Below, one piece after another: positions 6,415-13,130 of a stretch of 17,746 nucleotides of DNA (the first letter of the stretch is position 1; each line of letters starts with the position of its first letter). This DNA comes from XYB2-FULL-45-11 sp964355525 (lineage in GTDB: Bacteria > Patescibacteriota > Patescibacteriia > UBA9934 > GWF2-40-263). Position numbers and translations under genes: made by a program. The notes below the pieces were generated by a model that made no database searches, was not told the DNA's origin, and saw only the letters and a program-made list of their open reading frames with translations. Where the stretch lies: contig CAYHDY010000019.1 of NCBI GenBank assembly GCA_964355525.1, forward strand, positions 1-17,746, in the 5' to 3' direction.

Positions 6415-6984
6415 CTAATAATCCAATCCTTCGCGCGCTTTCACGCCGGAATAAAAATAATGCTTGCGCAATTCCATTTCCGTGACAAGATGCGCGCGTT
6501 CGAGAAATTCTTTCGGGACATTGCGACCCGTGAGAACAAGTTCCGTTGTCGCCGGTTTGCGATCGATCAATTCAAGAACGGATTCGACGGCGATCATTCC
6601 GAGATCCGTTGTCGAATTAATTTCATCCATCACAACAAGATCATATCCCGCATCGAACATGCGTTGTGTTTCGATCAATCCGCATGCCGCCTCTGTTTTA
6701 TCAATCTCTTGAATCGAAAAATCAAATCGCCCCTGCGCGTCGATCCGATCACGTCCGGTTGCAACAACATCGACACCAATGTTTCGAAGAATGTCCCGCT
6801 CGAAGTAATGCGACTCTCCGCCTTTGTCAAAATACACAACTCCGACACGCTTCGAAGCACCGATCGACCGAATCATTTCCCCCGTCGCCGCCGTCGTCTT
6901 CCCTTTCCCATCGCCGGTAAAAACTTGAATGAGTCCGAACCCTTGATAGCCTTTGATGCGTTCATCCAATATCGGTTGATTCAT
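6415..6984 (-). CDS. cobA: corrinoid (cob(I)alamin) adenosyltransferase, CobA/CobO/BtuR type
   Basis: The 189-residue protein (ATG at 6984) transfers the adenosyl group of ATP to cobalamin. It has the P-loop FTGDGKGKTTAA (about 22-33), in which this family uses the gamma-side of ATP in its own reversed way. It also has DLVVMDEIN (the DE motif), TELVLTGRN, and the family's C-terminal VKAREGLDY. Length is normal. An in-frame TTG at 6999 is possible but less likely. The stop of the histidine kinase lies 18 bases upstream, so the two are probably one transcript. No cobalamin synthesis or transport gene is in the window. A likely use is a B12-dependent ribonucleotide reductase elsewhere in the genome (inference). 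Confidence 0.9.
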   Translation of the reverse strand: MNQPILDERIKGYQGFGLIQVFTGDGKGKTTAATGEMIRSIGASKRVGVVYFDKGGESHYFERDILRNIGVDVVATGRDRIDAQGRFDFSIQEIDKTEAACGLIETQRMFDAGYDLVVMDEINSTTDLGMIAVESVLELIDRKPATTELVLTGRNVPKEFLERAHLVTEMELRKHYFYSGVKAREGLDY

Positions 6985-7002
6985 ACAATAATCACACAAA
7001 CA

Positions 7003-9666
7003 TTATTCCGTCTGCTTGAGCGGTAAAGAAACAAAAAAGGTTGTTCCTTTGTTCTCCTCCGACTCAAACCAAATTTTTCCGTGATGCGCTTCCACGATCG
7101 ATTTTGCAATGTACAATCCAAGTCCTGTTCCGGATCCGGAATCCACGGCATTGTCCGCACGAAAGAACTTTTCAAACACGCGAGATTGTTGATGTACGGG
7201 AATTCCCGCACCATGATCCTGAATAGAACAAATCAACTGAGTCGCCTGTTTCTGACAAGAAACGGAAATAATCCCTCCTTTGGAAGAAAATTTAATCGCG
7301 TTATCGAGCACATTCTGCAAAACTTGTTCAAACCTCAGCCGATCCAAAGGAATCACGATTTTTTTTAAACACTCTGGACTTAATTGTATTTGAATCTTTT
7401 TCATTTTTGCCAAAATCAACTGTTCATCCGTAACCTTTTTTAAAACGGAAGAAAAATCCTCGTTCACAAAATTCATCTTATAGACGTCTCGATCATCGAT
7501 GTGCGAAACTTCGAGCAAATCATTCACAAGTCTGATCATGCGTTGCGTGCTGTCGGAAATTTGTTGAAGATACCCCCTCTGGACTTTTAAGAGCGGTCCG
7601 GCATGAGAATCATTCAATAACTCCGCGAACCATTTTATGCCCGTAAGCGGCGTGCGTAATTGATGAGAAACAATGGAGACAAACTCTCGTTTTGTTTTTT
7701 CCAATTCTTTTACTTGTGTGACATCTCTTGCAATCACTGAAGCCCCGATCACAGAACCTTCACTGTCTCGAATCACTGAATGCGTGACGGACACGTCAAT
7801 GACACCGCCATTTTTATTCACATGTTTCATTTCAAGATTTTCAATAATTTTCCCTTCACGCAGAGAAGCCAGTAAAATAACATTCTTTTCTTGCCACTCT
7901 TTAGTGAGCAATGTATTAATAGATTTTCCAACGATTTCCTTTTCTGTATATCCATAAATCCTTTCTGCACCGAAATTCCAACTGATAATTTTCCCGTTCA
8001 AATCTTTTCCGATAATCGCATCCTGCGACGAATACACAGCGGAAGTAAAATAAGAAAAAACAGCATTGAGTCTGATCATCTGAGAAATACCAATAAACAA
8101 GATCAAAAGAAAATAAAAAAGAAATGTTGTAATCAATCCAAAAAGGCGATAGTACTCGATCGTTTTTATATCAGAGAAAATAAAGAGTATCCATCCATCG
8201 CTCGTCATTTGTATTGAATGAACCAAAAAAGATTTTTGCTCTAATTGAACAATCAAATCATCTTTTGGCCAGATGCTGAATATCGGTTCAAATGAACCTT
8301 GACCAAATAATTGTTTTTCAAGAATGGATTGCTTCATTGATTCTGTTAATCCAATAAGGCTTTTTCCTTTCCAATCTGGATTTCCTGATAAAAAAATAAC
8401 TCCATCTGGGTTCGTGAGTAAAGAGGTTTTGTAACTCATCAAAACTTTTTCTGCCGTATCAAGATTCATTTTAACGACAGCAACCCCCAAATTTTCACCC
8501 AAACTATTTTTTACCGGAGCGGAAACGTAATACCCCGGACGTTTACTTGTCACACCCAATGCAAAAAGCTTTCCGGTTTTTCCTTGCAGTGCATCCGTAA
8601 AATACGATCGAAATGCGTAATTTTTCCCAAGAAAACTATCTGCGTCATTTCGATTTGAAGATCCGATAACCGTTCCTTCCTTGTTCATAAGATAACACAC
8701 ACCCTCTCGAATCACTTTTAAACATCCATCCAAGACGACATCTACATCTTTTCCATTTTCATTTTGTTCTACAACGTTTTTGACAATTTCAGGATCTAAC
8801 GAAAGTAAAGAAGCCATTCCATTTGCTTCAAGAATGACATGATTTAAATTTGTAAAAATAATTTCAGTATCTTTTTCTGCAACATTATTTACCTCACTCA
8901 GTGCATAATTTCCCAATTGATTAACAAAAACGTAATCAATCATGATTGTCAAAAATAAAAAAATAACCGTAATAAAAATTGTTCGTGTTCTTATGAATCG
9001 TTTTTTAACGTTTTCTTGTTCAAACACATCTGCAAACAAAAAATATTGATACTGAAACCAAATACCTTGAAATGCCACAATAGAAAAAATGATGCGAACC
9101 AATTGAACAGGAATCCCAAGCTGTTTAAAGAGAGGATTAGATTCCATGATTAATTGTGAAAGGGCATAAAACCAAAAGGCGATCGCAACCGGACGAATGA
9201 AAATTGATTTTATCGATTTCTGAGAAGACCAGCGCCAAAAAGCTATTCCTGCAAGAATAGCTCCGGGAAATCCGACGACGTATCTTATCGTATGAGTAAT
9301 ATTCTCCAATCCGGTCAAATACCCGATAAGACAGAGCAAAACAATGAGAGGAAAATAAACCCGCGTGTCTAATAATTTTCTGTCATGATTAAATCCCCTT
9401 CGCCCAAATTCAAACAATGCTGCAAAACTCAAGAGATGAAGAATAAACAGAGTAACCGTTAACCACAAATGCACTCCAAAAATCATTTGCAAAAGAACGA
9501 AATACTGATACAGACCACGTAATACCGCAAATAAAGCGAGAAACTTCCACGACAACTCTTTTTTGTTAATCCCGTGCAACAAGTATGAAACAAAACTGAG
9601 AAAGAAAAACGAAAGACCGTAGAAAAAATAGAGGAAATCCATTTGTTCCAGGAAAAATGTTTGCAT
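7003..9666 (-). CDS. membrane sensor histidine kinase with 7TM-like, dCache, PAS and kinase domains
   Basis: The 887-residue protein has about six or seven membrane helices in residues 10-212 and another at 228-247. A probable extracytoplasmic dCache sensor domain follows at 255-490. Its blocks GTVIGSSNRNDADSFLGKNY, RSYFTDAL and ALGVTSKRPGYYVSAPV resemble DctB-type sensors of C4-dicarboxylates. A further helix is at 508-528 and a PAS domain at 540-650 (ERIYGYTEKEIVG). The HisKA phosphoacceptor is His668 in SIVSHQLRTPL. The HATPase domain has N789 (N box), DHGAGIP at 817 (G1) and GSGTGLGL (G2), so the kinase should be active. No response regulator is nearby. The gene is more AT-rich than its neighbours. 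The ligand is not known; the DctB likeness only suggests a small organic acid. Confidence 0.9.
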   Translation of the reverse strand: MQTFFLEQMDFLYFFYGLSFFFLSFVSYLLHGINKKELSWKFLALFAVLRGLYQYFVLLQMIFGVHLWLTVTLFILHLLSFAALFEFGRRGFNHDRKLLDTRVYFPLIVLLCLIGYLTGLENITHTIRYVVGFPGAILAGIAFWRWSSQKSIKSIFIRPVAIAFWFYALSQLIMESNPLFKQLGIPVQLVRIIFSIVAFQGIWFQYQYFLFADVFEQENVKKRFIRTRTIFITVIFLFLTIMIDYVFVNQLGNYALSEVNNVAEKDTEIIFTNLNHVILEANGMASLLSLDPEIVKNVVEQNENGKDVDVVLDGCLKVIREGVCYLMNKEGTVIGSSNRNDADSFLGKNYAFRSYFTDALQGKTGKLFALGVTSKRPGYYVSAPVKNSLGENLGVAVVKMNLDTAEKVLMSYKTSLLTNPDGVIFLSGNPDWKGKSLIGLTESMKQSILEKQLFGQGSFEPIFSIWPKDDLIVQLEQKSFLVHSIQMTSDGWILFIFSDIKTIEYYRLFGLITTFLFYFLLILFIGISQMIRLNAVFSYFTSAVYSSQDAIIGKDLNGKIISWNFGAERIYGYTEKEIVGKSINTLLTKEWQEKNVILLASLREGKIIENLEMKHVNKNGGVIDVSVTHSVIRDSEGSVIGASVIARDVTQVKELEKTKREFVSIVSHQLRTPLTGIKWFAELLNDSHAGPLLKVQRGYLQQISDSTQRMIRLVNDLLEVSHIDDRDVYKMNFVNEDFSSVLKKVTDEQLILAKMKKIQIQLSPECLKKIVIPLDRLRFEQVLQNVLDNAIKFSSKGGIISVSCQKQATQLICSIQDHGAGIPVHQQSRVFEKFFRADNAVDSGSGTGLGLYIAKSIVEAHHGKIWFESEENKGTTFFVSLPLKQTE

Positions 9667-9696
9667 AGAAAAGGATAGAAAAAGATATTTAATACT

Positions 9697-9702
9697 ATTA
9701 TA
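9697..9702 (-). promoter_or_regulatory. -10 box of the histidine kinase gene
   Basis: A perfect TATAAT on the minus strand, about 30 bases before the ATG at 9666. The position of a -35 box would fall in the T run of the nadM terminator and does not match consensus. No Shine-Dalgarno site is visible in the leader. Confidence 0.55.
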
Positions 9703-9712
9703 GCGCGTTTAA

Positions 9713-9748
9713 AATAAAAAAACACGAGATCGATCTCGTGTTTTTTCA
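9713..9748 (-). terminator. intrinsic terminator of nadM
   Basis: A perfect 22-bp palindrome with half-site AACACGAGATC (9721-9742) is followed on the minus strand by TTTTTTTATTTT. It begins about a dozen bases after the nadM stop. An A run on the other side makes it possibly bidirectional. Confidence 0.85.
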
Positions 9749-9753
9749 AATGC

Positions 9754-10260
9754 TTAATGAAGTGCCTTCATGCGTGAAACGCCATCGATTTCTCCAATGT
9801 ACAAGGATACATCCTCCGGCACGTTCTTCTTCCAATCTCCGTCAGAAACCATCCGCGCCCGAATTTCTGTCGCCGAAATTCCAGGAACCTCTTTAATGGG
9901 TTTTACGGGAACAACTCCTTCGAAGCATTTTTGCGTCCATTCATTCCCCGTCCACACGACGTCAATCGGTCCGGTCTTTTCCAAAACGGCATTTCTCCAC
10001 GCGGCATCGTCTGTTTCATCAAGTAACTCAACAAAGTTGATATCAAACATCGGAATCAAGTTTTTATCTTGAAGCGCGCGCTGCATCATCTCCCGACGTT
10101 CTGCGGCGGTAAACGGATTCTCTTTTTCATGATGTTTATTGGAACTCCCGATCCCAATCCAAATTTTTCCGCATAATTTGGTCATCCCCTCAAGCACAAG
10201 CATGTGCCCGTTATGAAAGGGTTGAAATCGACCAATAAAGAGACCTGTTGGTTTGGACAT
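9754..10260 (-). CDS. nadM: nicotinamide-nucleotide adenylyltransferase, NadM type
   Basis: The 168-residue protein joins ATP and NMN to make NAD. It has the nucleotidyltransferase signature GLFIGRFQPFHNGH (7-20, with the HxGH-type motif as HNGH). It also has IGIGSSNKHHEKENPFTAAER typical of the archaeal-type NadM family, a WTGNEW segment, and the second signature ISATEIRARM near residue 129 (equivalent of ISSTxIR). Length fits NadM (about 170). It is a single-gene unit with its own promoter and terminator. NMN would have to come from salvage; no other NAD gene is present here. Confidence 0.92.
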   Translation of the reverse strand: MSKPTGLFIGRFQPFHNGHMLVLEGMTKLCGKIWIGIGSSNKHHEKENPFTAAERREMMQRALQDKNLIPMFDINFVELLDETDDAAWRNAVLEKTGPIDVVWTGNEWTQKCFEGVVPVKPIKEVPGISATEIRARMVSDGDWKKNVPEDVSLYIGEIDGVSRMKALH

Positions 10261-10293
10261 AGATAAAAAATAACTAGAAATGATCTTAATAAA

Positions 10294-10322
10294 AGTATAA
10301 CTGAGTCCTGGTGATCGATCAA
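10294..10322 (-). promoter_or_regulatory. promoter of nadM
   Basis: On the minus strand, TTGATC (10317-10322), a 17-bp spacer and TATACT (10294-10299) are seen. The leader would be about 27 bases. It lies back to back with the plus-strand promoter at 10327-10355. Confidence 0.7.
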
Positions 10323-10326
10323 CTGA

Positions 10327-10355
10327 TTGACGCTATTCACCATTATTGATATATT
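10327..10355 (+). promoter_or_regulatory. promoter of the tRNA-Gln transcript
   Basis: TTGACG (10327-10332), a 17-bp spacer and TATATT (10350-10355) are seen. Initiation is expected near 10362, about 165 bases upstream of the tRNA. No other plus-strand gene lies between, so it most likely drives the tRNA. Confidence 0.7.
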
Positions 10356-10433
10356 TCTGTCGCTGATAGTGTAGGTATTCATCGTATTTATTTCATCCGC
10401 AATTGCAAATTCGACTTCAACTTCACACTCCCG

Positions 10434-10524
10434 GATATGAAATGAGATTAAAAATCGCCTCATTTCATATTTCGGTCGTTCGCTCGGTCAAGACAAAGCC
10501 TCCGGCTTTGTCTTGCCGCTCGCT
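10434..10524. repeat. palindromic element upstream of tRNA-Gln
   Basis: The segment holds two hairpins. ATATGAAATGAG (10435-10446) pairs with its complement at 10459-10470. AAGACAAAGCC (10490-10500) pairs with GGCTTTGTCTT (10504-10514). The second is flanked by CGCTCGG and CCGCTCGC motifs. The whole segment is bounded by the direct repeat CACTCCCG (10426-10433 and 10525-10532), the second copy reaching into the tRNA acceptor stem. It has the look of a small mobile palindromic insertion, but no second copy is in the window. Confidence 0.5.
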
Positions 10525-10527
10525 CAC

Positions 10528-10601
10528 TCCCGAATCGTCTAACGGCAGGACAACAGATTCTGGATCTGTTTATCGGGGTTCGAATCCCTGTTCGGGAACC
10601 A
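10528..10601 (+). tRNA. tRNA-Gln (anticodon CUG), CCA encoded
   Basis: A complete 74-base cloverleaf is visible. Acceptor TCCCGAA pairs with TTCGGGA, the D arm is GTCT/GGAC, the anticodon arm ACAGA/TCTGT holds loop TTCTGGA with anticodon CTG (10560-10562), and the T arm has TTCGAAT. Discriminator A is followed by genomic CCA (10599-10601). Confidence 0.96.
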
Positions 10602-10607
10602 AAAAAA

Positions 10608-10640
10608 AGCAATCATCAAATGATGGTTGCTTTTTCGTTT
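10608..10640. terminator. bidirectional terminator between tRNA-Gln and dnaX
   Basis: An 11-bp stem (AGCAATCATCA with one G-T pair, loop near 10619) is followed by TTTTT on the plus strand and by eight T residues on the minus strand. It serves both convergent transcripts. Confidence 0.85.
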
Positions 10641-10647
10641 ATAATGT

Positions 10648-12324
10648 TTACACGACACTCCCGCCGAACGCATCCAACAATGCCGTCACGTTCTCATCCT
10701 TTTCCTTCGACTTTGTCAGCACGGCGCGAATCTTTACGGCTTTACCGAGGACGCGTTCTAAAATGCTTTCGACGAGTTTGCGGTTTTTTTCTTTGTTGAT
10801 GGTCTGCACGTAGAGATCGTACTCGAATCCAAGTTCGACGAAATTATTTTCTACGCGATTCACTTCACATGTTTGCAAAAAAAGAGGAAGCGAAGCATTG
10901 CAAGCGGCTACTTGTTCAAACACTTCCGGCCATTTGCGTTTGATTTCATCTACGCCGATGATCGGAATGGAATCAAAAACAGTTTCATCGGATGTCATTG
11001 GCTGTGCAGACACAGGTTCGAGAACGAATGCGTCCGATAATTCAATCACAGGAACGGTTGTTTCGGTTTCGACGACGGGTTCAAGTCGAACCGTTGGTTC
11101 GTCGGATATTGTTTTTTCAATGATGTTCGGCGATGAATGATCGGGACGGTCTCGACCGTCACCTACATGCGAAACAACACGACTTGAATCAACCCCCGGA
11201 TGATTTCCGCCAGAGGCGGATCCGGCTCCGCCGGAAAAATTTGATTTAACGCGACCACCCCCTGCCCCCTCCTCAAAGGAGGAAGGGGTTTCGCGAGTGA
11301 CGAGACAAATTTCAACGACCGCTAATTCCGCGGGCAATTGCGGAATATCGTCTGTGCGAATGTGACGGCGGGCGGCGAGAAATTTCTCGATGGCGTTTTC
11401 GAAAAACGAAATTTCCGGCGATGGTGATTGCGACGAAACAAGGGCGAGCATTCGATTGCGCATTTCGGAAATGATATCGTCGAGAAAATGAGTGAGATCA
11501 ATTCCCTGTTCCAAATTTGCATTCAGGAGACGAATCGATTGAGCCGTATCTCGAGCACACAACGCAACAAGAAATGCATCGACCAATACAACCGTCGTTG
11601 CTGGCAGCACGAGCGACGCAACGTCCATCGTGATTTCATTTTCATCGAGTGCAAGCAATTGTCCGAGCAAACTTTCAGCATCGCGTTCACATCCGCCGCT
11701 GTAACGGGCGATTTGTTCAAGCACATCTTCCGCAACCTGACGCGATTCTTTTTTCACAATCTCGCGCAAGCGTGCGACCATCGCCTCTTTTGGAATTTTT
11801 TTAAAATCAAACCGCTGACAACGACTCAGAATTGTCGCTGGCACTTTGTGAATCTCGGTTGTCGCGAGAATGAACAGCACATGTGACGGCGGTTCCTCAA
11901 GCGTTTTCAAAAGCGCATTGAATGCACTTGTCGAAAGCATGTGAACTTCATCAATGATGTACACTTTTTTCTTGAGGGAGACCGGTGCGAATGGAACGTT
12001 GCGAAGAATATTCTCCCGCACATTTTCAACATCTGAATGCGAAGCCGCATCGATTTCAAACACGTCCATCGCTTTCCCTTCTGCAATTTGAATGCAGGGA
12101 GAACAAACATTGCATGGCTCTGCGCCATTCAACGACTCGCAATTCACTGCTCGTGCAAGTAAACGCGCAATGGTCGTCTTCCCGATTCCGCGCGGTCCCG
12201 TAAAAACATACGCATGCGAAACAGAACCAGATTTAATCTGGTTCTGAATGGTTGTCGTAACATGATCTTGTCCCGTTACCTCCGCGAAGGTTGACGGACG
12301 ATAGGTTCGATAGAGGGCGAGCAT
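10648..12324 (-). CDS. dnaX: DNA polymerase III subunit gamma/tau
   Basis: This clamp-loader ATPase has 558 residues. It shows Walker A GPRGIGKTT (43-51), the zinc cysteines C62, C71, C74 and C77, Walker B VYIIDEVHM (121-129), sensor 1 ATTE, and the arginine finger SRC (167-169). Domain III ends near residue 340. The linker after it is unusual: residues 346-396 are made of three in-frame repeat-derived peptides in a row, TPSSFEEGAGGGR (family A), SGGAGSASGG (B) and GDGRDRP (C). An acidic, Val/Thr/Glu-rich stretch and a C-terminal tau-like domain (about 450-558) follow. It lies 12 bases after the upstream gene with GGAG close to the ATG, so it is in the same transcript. I see no slippery A run for a programmed frameshift. 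Confidence 0.95.
   Translation of the reverse strand: MLALYRTYRPSTFAEVTGQDHVTTTIQNQIKSGSVSHAYVFTGPRGIGKTTIARLLARAVNCESLNGAEPCNVCSPCIQIAEGKAMDVFEIDAASHSDVENVRENILRNVPFAPVSLKKKVYIIDEVHMLSTSAFNALLKTLEEPPSHVLFILATTEIHKVPATILSRCQRFDFKKIPKEAMVARLREIVKKESRQVAEDVLEQIARYSGGCERDAESLLGQLLALDENEITMDVASLVLPATTVVLVDAFLVALCARDTAQSIRLLNANLEQGIDLTHFLDDIISEMRNRMLALVSSQSPSPEISFFENAIEKFLAARRHIRTDDIPQLPAELAVVEICLVTRETPSSFEEGAGGGRVKSNFSGGAGSASGGNHPGVDSSRVVSHVGDGRDRPDHSSPNIIEKTISDEPTVRLEPVVETETTVPVIELSDAFVLEPVSAQPMTSDETVFDSIPIIGVDEIKRKWPEVFEQVAACNASLPLFLQTCEVNRVENNFVELGFEYDLYVQTINKEKNRKLVESILERVLGKAVKIRAVLTKSKEKDENVTALLDAFGGSVV
11143..11166. repeat. palindromic repeat family C, copy 2 (inside dnaX)
   Basis: It matches the copy at 1734-1757 except for two substitutions and keeps the dyad GGGACGGTC...GACCGTC. 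It is read in frame in dnaX as VGDGRDRP. Confidence 0.75.
11206..11235. repeat. palindromic repeat family B, copy 2 (inside dnaX)
   Basis: The left arm TCCGCCAGAGGCGGA is identical to copy 1, and the right arm has a few changes. It encodes SGGAGSASGG in the same frame as in the methyltransferase gene. Confidence 0.85.
11252..11291 (-). repeat. repeat family A, copy 2 (inside dnaX)
   Basis: The 40-bp element encodes TPSSFEEGAGGGR on the minus strand. It differs by one base from each of the other two copies. Confidence 0.92.
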
Positions 12325-12336
12325 AGCTCCAACAGA

Positions 12337-13017
12337 TTATTTTCTCACAACGCTTTCCAAAGCCGCCCATGCGCTTTTTCCGCTTCCCGGCACGAGGATC
12401 ACAACCTCATCTCCGGGCGCGACTTTAAAATATGAAACACTTGCGGTGAGTACTTTATACAGGTCATCGCCCGAGATGACAACCAAACTGTTCGTAACCG
12501 GATCTGTGCCGATTCTGCCCGTAATACGGCGTCTTTCCACCGGCGCAATCTGTTTATACACATGCGATCCATCGGAGCGAATCGTTAATTTCAACATATC
12601 TCCTTCGACAAGACGGGACTTCGACGCATAGTTTTCCGGGATCTGATGCCGTACCCCTTCCGCACCGATCATAAAAACACCATCAAAGACTCCTTCATGA
12701 ACGCGCGATCCCGTCTCACGTTCAAACGTTTGTTCAAATTGTTTTTTCTGCATCACAAAATTCACCATCCCGCGCGTCGCACTTGCAGCATCTCCATCCT
12801 CAAGAAGTTGAACCACGTGCGCGATCGATTGCTGAACCTGCTTCAACATCTGCAACGCCAATTTCGATCGTGCCTTGTCATCGAACATCGGACGTTCCGT
12901 GCGATCATCAACGTCCGGTTCGGATTCGAACAGAACATCCTCTGTTTCATTTTGTTCATCTGTATACAGCACATGTTTATTTTTATTTTTGTTTTTTAAT
13001 TCACGTCCCCCTCCCAC
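12337..13017 (-). CDS. conserved-looking hypothetical protein upstream of dnaX
   Basis: I do not recognise a named family. The longest version has 226 residues and begins at a GTG (13015-13017) that lies on the edge of repeat D, directly after an in-frame TAG also supplied by the repeat. The true N-terminus is therefore uncertain; GTG at 12972 is another option. The N-terminal 45 residues are charged and disordered (KNKNKNK, then acidic). Residues about 45-110 look helical (SKLALQMLKQVQQSIAHVVQLLEDGD). The C-terminal half looks like a beta barrel or paired beta domains (EGDMLKLTI, GSHVYKQI, SYFKVAPGDEVVILVP). There is no membrane segment. It is tightly linked to dnaX (12-base gap). Confidence 0.75.
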   Translation of the reverse strand: MGGGRELKNKNKNKHVLYTDEQNETEDVLFESEPDVDDRTERPMFDDKARSKLALQMLKQVQQSIAHVVQLLEDGDAASATRGMVNFVMQKKQFEQTFERETGSRVHEGVFDGVFMIGAEGVRHQIPENYASKSRLVEGDMLKLTIRSDGSHVYKQIAPVERRRITGRIGTDPVTNSLVVISGDDLYKVLTASVSYFKVAPGDEVVILVPGSGKSAWAALESVVRK

Positions 13018-13072
13018 CTACGCCAAGGCTTCGGTGGGCAGGCCGACTCCCCCTATGCTCAGGGGGAGAGAA
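13012..13072 (+). repeat. repeat family D, copy 1 (intergenic)
   Basis: The 27-bp core 13021-13047 is identical, in inverted orientation, to 17134-17160 in cysS. The flanks are similar and carry CTCCCCCT...AGGGGGAG arms. It lies just upstream of the 12337-13017 gene. Confidence 0.8.
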
Positions 13073-13076
13073 TCAC

Positions 13077-13128
13077 ATTCGCTACCCCACCCCTGACCAC
13101 AGGGGAGGGTATGGGTGGGGACGCGAAT
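13077..13128. repeat. GC-rich inverted repeat next to repeat D
   Basis: ATTCGC (13077-13082) pairs with GCGAAT (13123-13128). Inside, CCCCACCC pairs with GGGTGGGG and CCCTG with CAGGG. With repeat D it fills almost the whole gap between the two genes. It could also slow transcription from the upstream gene, but no T run follows. Confidence 0.65.
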
Positions 13129-13130
13129 CA

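Noticed and set aside
5178..6485. 435-codon open frame on the plus strand opposite pilM
   Set aside because: It is antisense to a clear PilM protein and is Arg/His-rich, as expected for a shadow of a GC-rich, C-ending gene. It has no recognisable motif.
10648..12324. Programmed frameshift in dnaX producing a short gamma form
   Set aside because: I found no A-rich slippery heptamer with a following hairpin near the end of domain III.
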